From NCBI RefSeq assembly GCF_012223425.1, contig NZ_CP038798.1:124001-188000 (forward strand): a stretch of DNA of 64,000 bases, given 5' to 3'. The position numbers were made by a program, and so were the translations under genes. The DNA comes from Mycolicibacterium frederiksbergense. Its GTDB lineage: Bacteria > Actinomycetota > Actinomycetes > Mycobacteriales > Mycobacteriaceae. Shown one piece after another: positions 1 to 9,000 of this stretch. The notes below the pieces were generated by a model, which searched no databases, had not been told where the DNA came from, and worked only from the letters and a program-made list of their open reading frames with translations. Within the stretch, counting starts at the first letter, position 1; each line of letters opens with the position of its first letter.

Positions 1-879
1 GTCGCGGCCGGAAACACCTACGAGCGTCCCGGATCAGACTGCCGCAGCCGCGATCTGAGCCAGCCGCTCTGGGCGCAGACCGCCACCAACACCACCGGCA
101 TGCTCACCCCGCCGATCGCCCTCACCGGGCAGACGATCGCCGCGCACCGCCACAACGGCGACGGCAAGCACCTCACCCTGCCGATGGACACGGTGACCAG
201 CACCCACGAAAAGGCCGTCCTGCTCGCCGTGGCCAACTACCAGGGCAGCCCCCGCAGCGGCGCCGAGCCGCTTCCCACCCAGGTCGGATCAGAGACCATG
301 GGCATCGTCTCCAGCGGAGTGATCCCCTTCCGGCGCAACACCGTACCCACGTCCCACGCCGAGGCCATGCCCACCGTGACCGCCGAACAGATCCCCGGCG
401 TGCTCACCGCCGCCGGAATGATCAAGAACAACGGTGCCATCGACGAGGCCAAGTACCGCAGCTACCCGGTCGACAAGCCGCTGGGAACCGTCGTCGGATC
501 AGCCGTGACCCAAGGAGTCCTCTTCTCGGGTTGGTACAAGCAAAACGGCAGCACCGGAACCGAAACCGCCCCACACCCCCTGAGTGAGCCGCTGGGCACC
601 CTCACCGCCAAGGACACCACCGCGGTGCTGTCCGCCCACTGGCGCGCTGCGCTGGCCGACCTGTCCCTGGACGACTGCTACTTCCGCATGATGAAACCGG
701 CCGAGATCGGCCGGGGGTGCGGGTTTGACGTCGACTTCGCCGGTCACAACGGGACATTCATCGTCTGGGGCAGCGCACGCAACCAGGTCGACGGATACGG
801 CAACGCCGTCTCGCCCGCCGTCGGCGAATGGATCGGACTCCGACTGCGCGCCGCCCTGCACCGCGACCTCGCGGCCTGA
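1..879 (+). CDS. DNA (cytosine-5) methyltransferase, C-terminal part (5' end outside window)
   Basis: The reading frame is open from base 1, so the start lies upstream of the window; 292 residues are visible. The C-terminus carries GYGNAVSPAVGEWIGLRLR, which matches motif X (GNAVxP) of C5-cytosine methyltransferases, a part of the SAM-binding fold. The upstream visible part is rich in repeats of the type 'Pxx..PLGTVxxS', as seen in the variable target-recognition region of phage and plasmid cytosine methyltransferases of actinobacteria. The catalytic PC motif and the SAM motif must lie outside the window. No cognate restriction gene is seen next to it, so an orphan modification (anti-restriction) role is more likely than a restriction system, but the upstream side cannot be seen. 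Confidence 0.8.
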   Translation, partial: VAAGNTYERPGSDCRSRDLSQPLWAQTATNTTGMLTPPIALTGQTIAAHRHNGDGKHLTLPMDTVTSTHEKAVLLAVANYQGSPRSGAEPLPTQVGSETMGIVSSGVIPFRRNTVPTSHAEAMPTVTAEQIPGVLTAAGMIKNNGAIDEAKYRSYPVDKPLGTVVGSAVTQGVLFSGWYKQNGSTGTETAPHPLSEPLGTLTAKDTTAVLSAHWRAALADLSLDDCYFRMMKPAEIGRGCGFDVDFAGHNGTFIVWGSARNQVDGYGNAVSPAVGEWIGLRLRAALHRDLAA

Positions 880-955
880 CCCGCCCGGCGGGTGGGCTGG
901 CCACACCAGCCCACCCGCCCCCACCCCCGCCAAACCTCACGCAAGGAACCCCGAC

Positions 956-1693
956 ATGACTCACACCCGGCCCACCCCCGCCGGTAGCGCGTTCGCTCCC
1001 CTGCACGTCACCCGCAGCGCGACGACATTCCAGACCTGGTGGTCGGCCGTGACCGTGGGCACCGACGCCACCGACATCGCCGACGGCATCCTCGCGTTGC
1101 GCACTCCGCACACCAGCGACGTCGAATCCAGCCTGCACTGGCTCATGCTCGCCGTCTTCCAAGGCCCGGTTCCCGTCACCTGGCTTGAGGTCGACGGGCT
1201 ACACCCCACCGCCCAGGTGTCCCACGTCGTCCTGGACGCCGACGTGGCCCACGACAGCGACGGGGACGTCGTCGGTGTCGACGTCGTGCTGTCCCTGCAC
1301 GTGAGCGCAGCAGACGGCTCAGTCGTTGCGACCACACCGTCGGCCTACGTCCAGTCGCCGGCCACGGTGTTCGCGACCACCAGCACCCAGCCTGCCGATG
1401 CCCTCGCCGAGATCATCGACACCGCCCTGGACCTCGTCAACGACACCATCACCGCCGCAGACCACTTCGCCGCACTCGCACGCGCACCACGTACGGAACC
1501 CACCCACGCTGCTGCGCTCGAGGAGCCTGACGAGCCTGAGGAGCCCGAGATCGAGCACTGCCGCGACTGCGGGCGCGTCACTCGAATTGACGACGACCCC
1601 GTCGACACCGACGCCGCCGACGGATGGAACGGCTACTGCGGCGGCTGCGCAGACCGCCGCGAAGACCAGGACCGCGACGACACCGACGCTTGA
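956..1693 (+). CDS. Hypothetical acidic protein with C-terminal zinc-ribbon-like Cys pairs
   Basis: A 245-residue protein. The ATG at 956 is preceded by AAGGA (943-947), which decides this start over the longer in-frame option that would overlap the methyltransferase. The family is not recognised. The N-terminal 190 residues look like a compact alpha/beta domain. A Glu/Asp/Pro linker follows, and then CRDCGR and CGGC about 30 residues apart, a spacing compatible with a small zinc ribbon. It is 76 bp downstream of the methyltransferase and may be co-transcribed with it. No function is assigned. Confidence 0.7.
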   Translation: MTHTRPTPAGSAFAPLHVTRSATTFQTWWSAVTVGTDATDIADGILALRTPHTSDVESSLHWLMLAVFQGPVPVTWLEVDGLHPTAQVSHVVLDADVAHDSDGDVVGVDVVLSLHVSAADGSVVATTPSAYVQSPATVFATTSTQPADALAEIIDTALDLVNDTITAADHFAALARAPRTEPTHAAALEEPDEPEEPEIEHCRDCGRVTRIDDDPVDTDAADGWNGYCGGCADRREDQDRDDTDA

Positions 1694-2282
1694 GGCCCCG
1701 CACGCCGAGTGTCGGCCGAACTATCAGATTTGCGGTGAAGGGTCGGAGACGTTCCAGGAATGCAGGCTTATCGGGAGCGCAATTGCCTTTGGGCGAGTTA
1801 GCGAAGGCGTCAGAGAAAATCCATTTGGTGTTGTCTGGTTTCATTTTAACGGGTACGCGAGGCGGGCACGACTAACGTGAATTATCGAATCGAAATAATC
1901 ACTCGTCTGCCGCACGCTTCCCGGCTCCGCGCACCCGTGCCGTGCGCTGTCGAGGTCCCCGTTCCCATCCTGGCGCCGGCCTCCTGCGAAGCATCCCGCC
2001 GGTCGGAGATCTGAACGCCACGCTATGCCCTGCGACTAGGAGAATAGTCCGTCTTGCAGTCTGGACCGCGGCCTCCGGGAATGTTCGATCGTGGGCTGCA
2101 AGTGTCATCCCGCAGCGCCGATCGGAAGCCGTCACCGCACGTCGCCCTCACCATTTTAAAAGACGGCATGGAAGACGGAAATGCACTCCACGGGCATTCG
2201 TCTAAACGCCGACTCGATCGGCTGCTAAATGACAAAAAAACACGCGGGTCGAGTGTCTAAAATAACCATAAGAATAGACGTA
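1694..2282. other. Non-coding spacer, no convincing gene
   Basis: About 590 bases without a supported gene. Short open frames exist on both strands but lack ribosome-binding sites and have unnatural compositions. GACTA/TAGTC arms at 2034-2038 and 2045-2049 make a small inverted repeat. Base composition falls from GC-rich to clearly AT-rich after about 2220, which marks the promoter region of the redoxin gene. Runs such as gaattatcgaatcgaaata around 1880 are also AT-rich and could be remnants of inserted DNA. Confidence 0.5.
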
Positions 2283-2339
2283 GAATTGCCCCCAATTGCC
2301 GCGTCATGCATTACAATTGAAGTAGACAAACACCAATTG
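2283..2339 (+). promoter_or_regulatory. Three phased CAATTG palindromes upstream of nrdH
   Basis: CAATTG occurs at 2293-2298, 2314-2319 and 2334-2339, spaced 21 and 20 bases centre to centre, that is two helical turns. A partial copy (gAATTGcc) precedes them at 2283-2290. The stretch is AT-rich in a GC-rich replicon and ends 22 bases before the nrdH start. The phasing fits a protein-binding operator or activator array. It does not resemble the NrdR box I would expect upstream of a ribonucleotide-reductase gene. Confidence 0.45.
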
Positions 2340-2361
2340 CTACAGCCATTCGGAGGCGATT

Positions 2362-2601
2362 ATGAGCACCAATGTCACCGTGTACACCAAGCCCGCCTGC
2401 GTTCAGTGCAACGCGACCTACAAGGCGCTCGACAAGCAAGGCATCGCCTACAACGTCGTGGATATCACCGCCACCCCCGAAGCCCGTGACTACGTGATGG
2501 CCCTCGGCTACCTCCAGGCTCCCGTCGTGGTGGCCGGCGACGATCACTGGGCAGGATTCCGGCCCGACCGGATCAAGACCCTCGCGAATCAAGCGGCCTG
2601 A
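2362..2601 (+). CDS. nrdH: NrdH-redoxin (glutaredoxin-like protein)
   Basis: A 79-residue thioredoxin-fold protein with the redox motif CVQC at residues 12-15, after the typical start VTVYTKPACVQC. The C-terminal half has the conserved cis-Pro region (QAPVVV) and the WAGFRPDRI segment characteristic of NrdH (SGFRP in chromosomal homologues). In the family, NrdH donates electrons to class Ib ribonucleotide reductase NrdEF and is reduced by thioredoxin reductase. GGAGG at 2351-2355 sets the ATG. No nrdI, nrdE or nrdF is near, so the plasmid copy must act with host enzymes, perhaps to raise dNTP supply during transfer or replication (inference). It heads a run of small genes. Confidence 0.93.
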   Translation: MSTNVTVYTKPACVQCNATYKALDKQGIAYNVVDITATPEARDYVMALGYLQAPVVVAGDDHWAGFRPDRIKTLANQAA

Positions 2602-2615
2602 AAGGACGTCCAGAA

Positions 2616-2867
2616 ATGAGCTACAGCGCAGTCATCACCGACCCACGCGAAGCGGACGCGATGCCGATGTGGGAGTCATTCGGGCACACGGACGTCGCTG
2701 ACGCCCTTCAAGCCGCACACACGCACATCCACGCCACGCAACCCGGTGACCGGACTGTCGACGAAGGACGGGGCGTCTACGCAGTCTGGAGCGGCCCTGT
2801 GCCCTCGACGCGAGTCGCCACCCTCGTCATCACGCCAACTGACGATCACCACCAGGTGTCGTCATGA
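2616..2867 (+). CDS. Small hypothetical protein
   Basis: An 83-residue protein with a ribosome-binding site (AAAGGACG) 14 bases after nrdH. The family is not recognised. It has an alpha/beta look (VADALQAAHTHIHA helix, then a strand GVYAVWSG and a strand VATLVIT), without signal peptide or membrane segment. Its stop overlaps the next start in ATGA (2864-2867), so translation of the two is probably coupled. Confidence 0.65.
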   Translation: MSYSAVITDPREADAMPMWESFGHTDVADALQAAHTHIHATQPGDRTVDEGRGVYAVWSGPVPSTRVATLVITPTDDHHQVSS

Positions 2868-3238
2868 GATCACGGCTGTTCGGGCAGACCCGCCAACTGC
2901 CCGACCTCGCCCCATCGCAAAGCGACGCACACCCCAACACCATGGCGAGCGCCGTGGCGTCGCGGGAGCTTGACGGTGAGTGGGACTACCCGCGCAGCGC
3001 CCTCCAGCCCGGCGACTGCACGCCCGGGAAGCTCTACCGCGTGAAGTTCGTAGACGACGACTGGGATTTCACGATCCCAGGCGACTCGCCGGATCAGCCG
3101 GTGCCCGAACACCAAGCCCGACGTGAGTCAACGCCGTTCGGAAGCGAGTGGTTCGTGGTCGGGGTCAACCGGTGGACGTATCGCGACGACGACCTTGTGA
3201 TCCTCGGCGACGACGACACCCCAGCGGCACGTCCATGA
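2864..3238 (+). CDS. Small hypothetical protein
   Basis: A 124-residue soluble protein starting within the ATGA overlap with the preceding gene and ending in ATGA overlap with the next. The middle (YRVKFVDDDWDFTIPGD) and the end (WFVVGVNRWTYRDDDLVIL) look like beta strands of a small barrel or sandwich. No recognised family, signal or membrane segment. Its only contextual clue is membership of the tightly coupled small-gene operon behind nrdH. Confidence 0.65.
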   Translation: MRSRLFGQTRQLPDLAPSQSDAHPNTMASAVASRELDGEWDYPRSALQPGDCTPGKLYRVKFVDDDWDFTIPGDSPDQPVPEHQARRESTPFGSEWFVVGVNRWTYRDDDLVILGDDDTPAARP

Positions 3239-3447
3239 CGTCTACCGCCACCATCGAGCACCCAGCGACCGCCACCACGACCGACACCGGCCGGGTCTGC
3301 GAAGCTGAACGCGATCGACTCGACGCCGGTGCGTCCGTGTGTTTGGAAGTGCGACCCGGGACCCTGGGTTTCCAACTCTGCTGGCGCGAGGACCGCCACC
3401 ACGGCGCCCACAAATCTCAGGACGGCCACACCTGGAGCGACCAGTGA
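3235..3447 (+). CDS. Very small hypothetical protein
   Basis: A 70-residue protein whose ATG at 3235 sits in the ATGA overlap with the preceding stop; a longer in-frame extension was not chosen because it would lie inside that gene. It holds CEAERDRLD..CLEV..LCWRE with three Cys residues, and a His-rich end. The sequence resembles small phage- or plasmid-encoded proteins but no family is recognised. Its stop overlaps the next gene through GTGA. Confidence 0.55.
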   Translation: MTSTATIEHPATATTTDTGRVCEAERDRLDAGASVCLEVRPGTLGFQLCWREDRHHGAHKSQDGHTWSDQ

Positions 3448-3872
3448 CCGCCTCCGCCCGTCCCCACACCGTCGATCTCGAGCCGTTCCGCGTCGACCCC
3501 GACGCGTTCGACGACTGGCTCGACCTCAGAGCCGACACGATCGACAGTGAGCTCCCCACACCCACAACGCTTCCTGGCCCGGCCGCTGCGCTCAGCTCGC
3601 TCGTCGAGGAAGCGATCTTCCTCGGTCCGATCACCGGCGACGATCGCGTCGAGCTCGACATCATCGCCGCCGACGACCCCCCAGCGCCCGGCTATGTACT
3701 CATCGTGCGCCCGCGCGGCGAACCGACATCGCCAGGCCTGACCAACGGTTGGACAGATCTGACCTATCCCACGCCCAGCGACGATCCGCGCGCCGTCGCC
3801 TGGAGGTACCTGACGACAATCTGCGAGCAGGCCAACACGCTACTCACCGACACCGGAAAGGTTCTCCGATGA
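3444..3872 (+). CDS. Small hypothetical acidic protein
   Basis: A 142-residue protein starting at the GTG inside GTGA (3444-3447). That start is chosen because every junction in this operon is a 4-bp overlap. The protein is strongly acidic in the first half (DPDAFDDWLDLRADTID), then has a predicted strand (GYVLIVRP) and a C-terminal helix ending in TNTLL-like sequence. No recognised family. It ends in ATGA overlap with the next gene. Confidence 0.6.
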   Translation: MTASARPHTVDLEPFRVDPDAFDDWLDLRADTIDSELPTPTTLPGPAAALSSLVEEAIFLGPITGDDRVELDIIAADDPPAPGYVLIVRPRGEPTSPGLTNGWTDLTYPTPSDDPRAVAWRYLTTICEQANTLLTDTGKVLR

Positions 3873-4228
3873 ACTTCAACCGCCCGTACACCTTCGAGCT
3901 GGCCCGCCAATTCCTCATTGCCCAACATGAGGACCCCGCCGCCCAACACCTCGATGTCGTCGTCCTCACCGAAGAGGACCATGCCGCCATCGCCGGGCAC
4001 TACGCCAACGCCGAACGCAACGGAGTCGACCGCGCCACCTTGGACCGGGCAGCCCACACCCTGCTGCGCCTGGCGCCCGCCGACGTCGACGAGTGGATCA
4101 GGCAGGAATACATCGTCGACGGCTGGCTGCACGGCTACCTCGCCCTGACCGCCGATCCCGCCGACCCCAGCCTGACCACCTGGCAGCTCGGCCAACTCGC
4201 CTACGCGCACTATCTCAACGCCTCGTAA
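3869..4228 (+). CDS. Small hypothetical helical protein
   Basis: A 119-residue, mostly helical acidic protein, last gene of the nrdH cluster, starting in an ATGA overlap at 3869. Its segments YANAERNGVDRATLDRAAHTL and ADVDEWIRQEYIVDGWLHGYLAL suggest amphipathic helices. No family recognised. It converges on the minus-strand gene ending at 4287; the 58-bp spacer between them shows no obvious terminator. Confidence 0.6.
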   Translation: MNFNRPYTFELARQFLIAQHEDPAAQHLDVVVLTEEDHAAIAGHYANAERNGVDRATLDRAAHTLLRLAPADVDEWIRQEYIVDGWLHGYLALTADPADPSLTTWQLGQLAYAHYLNAS

Positions 4229-4286
4229 CCCGACCCGTCTCTGCGACAAACACTCTCGTCTCGATCAGCCAGGTCATCGGGGACTG

Positions 4287-4541
4287 TCATGGCTGCTGTT
4301 CGTCGTAGAGGGCAAGTTGATCGACCCGGATGTAGGCAATGGTGTGCGGATCGCCGACGGGATGTACACGCACGGTCAGGTTGGGGCTCACTGTGTCGCG
4401 GACGGAGATGACGTCGGTGATCCCGGAGGGAAGTTGGTCTTGAGAATCGCCGGCGTCGTCGGTGGGCTCATCGGTGAGTAGGCGGAGCATGCGGCCCTTC
4501 AATCCGGTCATCTCAACTTCCAGCGGATGCCAGCTGTCCAT
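4287..4541 (-). CDS. Small hypothetical protein downstream of the HNH-like gene
   Basis: An 84-residue acidic protein. The start at 4541 is chosen for the AGGAG about 7 bases upstream on the minus strand; longer in-frame starts would run far into the HNH-like gene. The visible sequence begins MDSWHPLEVEMTGLKGRMLRL and ends in a beta-rich part (LTVRVHPVGDPHTIAYIRVD). No family recognised. It lies 70 bp downstream of the HNH-like gene and is probably co-transcribed with it. Confidence 0.6.
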   Translation of the reverse strand: MDSWHPLEVEMTGLKGRMLRLLTDEPTDDAGDSQDQLPSGITDVISVRDTVSPNLTVRVHPVGDPHTIAYIRVDQLALYDEQQP

Positions 4542-4611
4542 CACGAACTCCTGATCTCCCCGCGCAGCAGCTGTTCTCAACTGACTGCTGTCCACCGTGT
4601 GAGGCTCATGG

Positions 4612-5184
4612 TCACCACAACGTCGGCTGCACCGACCCCAGCAATGCAGCGGCGACCAGGTCCGCATCCCAGCCATTGACAACCGCGGCGCGAATCGCGC
4701 GTGAGCGTTCCGCCCGTGCCGCCGCGCCCGCACCGCGTGCCAGGATGGCTCGCCGGCCACCGCCGCGCCGCATCAGCGCCATCCGCCTCATGTTGTCGCG
4801 CAGATCCCCGCCCACCAGATGCGTCCCGAGGCCCCGTACGACCTCCTCTGCTGTCGTTACGCGAACGCAAATGGGATCGTCGCATGAGTGGAGTGAATAC
4901 ACGTCTGGTTCGAGCACAGACCCTTTGAGCGACAACGCAAGCGCGTAGCGCGACGTCCGCACCACACGGCGCACACCGTCGCGGGTAACACGAAAGACGC
5001 CGTATCCGTCGTCGCTGAGACCACCGGACCACACGAAGCAGTCGCTGTCGAGCGGGCCCATCACCACACGCTGTTGGAACCGCAGAATCTCGGCGGCATG
5101 CTCGACCGGATCCACTCGAAGCGGTAGCGGTCGCGAACCCCCGTGGGTGCGCCCGCTACCGGTGATCCTACTGACGCCCAACAT
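4612..5184 (-). CDS. HNH-endonuclease-like protein
   Basis: A 190-residue protein. Residues about 50-135 follow the pattern of phage/plasmid HNH proteins: DCFVWSGGLSDDGYGVFRV, then a helix with ALALS, then LHSCDDPICVR, HLVGGDLRDNMRRM and an RRGGGR tail. In the usual family the central part reads V-x-HxCDNPxCVNPxHL-x-GTxxDN, so the metal-binding Cys and the DN box are kept. The first position of the His pair and the exact spacing of the last His are altered. It may therefore be an active nicking or double-strand endonuclease or a degenerate relative. It lies between the HTH gene near the oriT candidate and a small unknown gene on the same strand. Confidence 0.6.
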   Translation of the reverse strand: MLGVSRITGSGRTHGGSRPLPLRVDPVEHAAEILRFQQRVVMGPLDSDCFVWSGGLSDDGYGVFRVTRDGVRRVVRTSRYALALSLKGSVLEPDVYSLHSCDDPICVRVTTAEEVVRGLGTHLVGGDLRDNMRRMALMRRGGGRRAILARGAGAAARAERSRAIRAAVVNGWDADLVAAALLGSVQPTLW

Positions 5185-5199
5185 AATCCGCTGCGCGCT

Positions 5200-5658
5200 C
5201 TAGTGGGCGCCCATCGCAGCATCCTGCGGTGCGTTGTCAGCACCCTCGGGTACCGCGCGGTTGGGCAACGGCACCACCTCGGCATCTGGCCCGTCCGCAC
5301 CCGAGGCCTCGTCGGTCTGATCATCGGAGGCGAACTTCATCAGTTCGCGCAACCTGCTGACGCTCAGGCCGGTGCTGCTGCTGATGCTCGCCATCGTCTC
5401 ACCGCGCAAACGCATTGCGTGCAAAGCCTTCCCGGCGGCACTGCGGTGCCCGAGCCGCTTGCGCTCAGCCTCTTCCTTCAACTTTTCCACGCGCCCCGCC
5501 AGCCAGGCGTCGACCTCGTCGACCTGCGCCATCCGCACCGTAAATTCGGTCAGATCAGTGAGATTCGCGCGCTCACGCTTCTCGCGTGCAACCGCCGCGT
5601 CCTGCTGCGCCTCCAACAGACGCTTACGGGCCAACTTGCGACTCGTCGTCTTCTCCAT
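5200..5658 (-). CDS. Coiled-coil/HTH protein divergent from the relaxase, candidate relaxosome accessory factor
   Basis: A 152-residue protein from the ATG at 5658 (a TTG nine bases upstream is a weaker option). The N-terminal 80 residues are highly charged and helical (KLARKRLLEAQQDAAVAREK, RVEKLKEEAERKR), fitting a coiled coil. Residues about 85-105 read ETMASISSSTGLSVSRLREL, a helix-turn-helix of the resolvase/homeodomain-like type. The C-terminus is acidic and disordered. It is transcribed away from the relaxase across a 380-bp spacer. That position and fold suggest a DNA-binding relaxosome partner or autoregulator. This is inference from context; the family is not identified. Confidence 0.6.
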   Translation of the reverse strand: MEKTTSRKLARKRLLEAQQDAAVAREKRERANLTDLTEFTVRMAQVDEVDAWLAGRVEKLKEEAERKRLGHRSAAGKALHAMRLRGETMASISSSTGLSVSRLRELMKFASDDQTDEASGADGPDAEVVPLPNRAVPEGADNAPQDAAMGAH

Positions 5659-5667
5659 GGTGCCCAA

Positions 5668-6036
5668 TCGTAGGGGCGACAGGGGACACTTCCGCCGGAT
5701 CTCGCAACCACCACCGACCGACTACGAATTCAACAGTCGGCCGGCCGCGATCCTCTCTCCGATTTCAGTGCTCATCCCTTCACGTCAACCGTTTGCTGTT
5801 GACCACTTTTCTCACATCTCCCCCTGCCCCCTCGTCCTCACCATCTGCTTCCAGCTTTCCTCACCCATCCCGCCTCACATGCCCTCTACCTGCACCCTCT
5901 GTTTTCAGCCCCTCGCCGCACCACACACCTCTTGCACTAAGGTCACGAAACGGTAACGGCCCGTTCGGCGGTAGCCGGATACGAGATTCCCCAGAAGTGT
6001 CGAGAGGCCCCCTTACCGTTTGATTGTGATGCGGTC
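5668..6036 (+). other. oriT: Candidate origin of transfer (oriT) and divergent promoter region
   Basis: A 370-bp gene-free spacer directly upstream of the relaxase start. From 5761 to 5940 the plus strand is about three quarters pyrimidine, a strong strand asymmetry. ACCGTTTG occurs at 5788-5795 and 6015-6022, and AAACGGTAA at 5948-5956 forms a perfect 9-bp inverted repeat with TTACCGTTT at 6013-6021. GTCAAC (5784-5789) and GTTGAC (5798-5803) form a short hairpin, and AACGG-C-CCGTT lies at 5955-5965. Relaxase genes commonly sit next to their oriT, and inverted repeats flank nic sites. No nic site can be named from sequence alone. The spacer must also hold the promoters of both flanking genes. 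Confidence 0.55.
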
Positions 6037-9000
6037 ATGATGGGCATTCACAAGCTCACAGCGGGTGACGGGTACCTCTACCTGATCCGCCAAACCGCCG
6101 CGCACGACGCCGAACAACGGGGCCGCTCCTCGTTGGGCGACTACTACTCGGAAAAGGGTGAGTCCCCGGGCCGATGGATGGGCCGAGGGCTGCCCGGTTT
6201 GTCCGACCCGCCGTCGCGCACCTGGGTCACCGACGTCGAAGAAGCCATGTGGCGCATCGACTCTGGTTCGGCGGTCATCGAGGACCAGATGAAGGCCATC
6301 TACGGCCTGGGCTTGCACCCCAACGCCGGCAAGATCGCGGAGCATCTGATCGCGAATATGGGCACCCCCAAGGCGGCGGCCAAAGAGGCTGTGAGCCTTG
6401 GCCGTCCGTTCGTCATCAACGACGCTTCCACTGAACTACAACGCCGTCTCGCGGTGGCCTACCGGGACCACAACCTCAGTGAGAGCCTGTCGTGGAACGC
6501 CCCGATCGACGACACGCTGCGCGCCAAGATGCGCACGACCATCGCCCGCGAACTGTTCGCCGAGACCTATGACCGTCCGCCGCTGGATGACCGGGAACTG
6601 ACCGGTTTCATCGCCACCCAGACCCGCGACCAGACCACCTCCACCGCCGGATACGACTTCACGTTCAGCCCCGTCAAGAGCTTCTCGGTGCTGTGGGCAC
6701 TGGCCCCCAAAGACTTGGCGAAAACCCTGGAAGACATCCACGATCAGGCCGTCGCCGACACGCTGGACTACATCGAAAACAACATGGCGTTCACCCGCAT
6801 GGGCGCCCAAGGAGTGGCCCAACTCGACGTAGACGGAGTCATCGCGGCGGGCTTCACTCACCGCGACAGCCGCGCCGGGGACCCCGATCTTCACACCCAC
6901 CTCGCGGTGAGCAACAAGGTGCGCGCCCGCGGGCACGACGGCATTTACCGCTGGCTTGCTCTCGACGGCCGGCCACTGTTCAAGGGCACCGTCGCGGCCT
7001 CGGAGTTCTACAACTCCCGCATCGAAGCGCTGTCCGTCGAACGCGCCGGGCTGCACTTCGCCGAGACACCGCCCGCCGAACGGGGCAAGCGTCCGGTCCG
7101 CGAGATCGTCGGAGTGCCCACCGAATTGAACGAGGGTTTCTCCTCGCGGCGGGTGATGATCAAGGCGCGCTACACCGAGTTGGCCAAGTCATTTCAAGCC
7201 GACCACGGCCGCGAACCGACGACCGTTGAAGCCATCGCCTTGCATCAGCGCGCCACCCTGGACACCCGAACCGCCAAGCACGAACCGCGCTCCTTGGCCG
7301 AGCAACGCCAGCAGTGGCGCACCCAAGCCGTCGAGATCTTGGGCAGCCCCCAAGCCCTGTCGCACATGCTCGTCGATGTTCGCGCACCACGGCGGCGCGA
7401 CGTCGCCGACATCACCGACGAATGGATCGCCGAACAGGCGGCGACGGTCGTGGAGACCGTCTCCGAGGCCCGGTCGAGCTGGCAGCGCAACCACGTCTAC
7501 GCCGAAGCCCTGCGCGCGGTGCGGGCGGCGGGCTGGGCCACCGAGCACGACGTCGTCGAGGCGATTACCGCCGCCGCACTCGGTGACCCGAACAGCGTCG
7601 GGCACGCGCGGGTCACCGACACCGACCTCGCCGAACCGGCCGCGCTGCGCCGCCGTGACGGCGCCAGTGTCTACAGCACCCACGGTACCCAATTGTTCAC
7701 CAGCCAGGCCATCCTCTCGGCGGAGAAGCGGGTGTTGCACGCGGCCGGGCAGACCGACGGCCGCCGCCTGGACGGCGACCTGGTCGAGATGGCGCTGCTG
7801 GCCGAAAAGGCCGAACGCGGACGGACGTTGAACACCGGTCAAGAGACCCTGGTCCGCGAAATTGCGACCTCCGGGGCACGGTTCCAGCTTGCGTTGGCGC
7901 CCGCCGGAACGGGCAAGACCACCGCCATGTCCGTGCTGGCGCGGGCGTGGGAGGAGTCCGGGGGCAGCGTGCTGGGCCTGTCCCCCAGCGCCAACGCCGC
8001 CCAGGTGCTTCGCGACGACATCAAGGCCACCACCGACACCATCGACAAGTTCATTTGGCTGCGCCGCAACCCCGACGCCACCGACGATCCGGCCCGCACG
8101 TGGTTCGACAAGATCGACGAAAACACCCTCATCATCATCGACGAAGTAGGCAAAGCAGGCACCCTGCAGATCGACGAGGCGATCACCATCGCCTTGGCGC
8201 GCGGTGCCCGTATTGCGGGAATCGGCGACGACCAACAGCTGGCGTCCATCTCTGCCGGCGGCATCTTGCGCGACATCGAAAGAACCTACGGCGCCCTGAA
8301 TTTGACCGAGGTCGTGCGGTTCAAGTCCCGCGCCGAAGCCCAAGCCGGGTTGGCGCTGCGGGAGGGCGATCCGTCCGGGCTGGCGTTCTACGCCGACGCC
8401 GGGCGCATCCATGTCGGATCCGGGGACACCATCATCGACGCGGCCTACAGCCGGTGGGCGGCCGACACCGCGGCGGGCCACGACTCGGCGATGCTGGCGC
8501 CGACCAACGAGATCGTCGCGCAGCTCAACGAACGCGCCCGCGCGGATCGTCTCGACGCCCTGGCCGCCGACCCCAACCACACCTCCACCGCGGCGGCGAT
8601 GCGCGAAACCACCCTGGCCGACGGGCTGCGCGCATCAGCCGGTGACATCGTCGCCACCCGCCGCAACAAACGCGCTCTGCGGCTGGCCGGGGGCCGCGAC
8701 TTCGTCCGCAACGGCCAACGCTGGCGCGTCGACACCGTCAGAAACGACGGCTCGCTGGCAGTCTCGCGCACCGACACCGGACAGAAAGCCACCCTGCCCG
8801 CGTGGTACGTCAACGCCTACACCGCCTTGGGCTACGCCTCCACCATCGACGCCTCCCAGGGCATGACCATCGGATCGCGCACCAGCACCGGAACGTGCCA
8901 CGTCATCGGCTCGGAAAGCCTCACCCGCCAACAGCTCTACGTCGCGATGACCCGCGCCACCGACGAAAGCCACGTCTACCTCGAAACCGCCGAAACCGAC

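Noticed and set aside
1942..2260. Short plus-strand frames in the spacer before nrdH
   Set aside because: No ribosome-binding site, Arg/Pro-rich composition and overlap of several frames; probably chance.
7189..8580. A 463-codon minus-strand frame opposite the helicase part
   Set aside because: It is antisense to the Walker A and helicase motifs and has a Gly/Val/Arg-skewed shadow composition.
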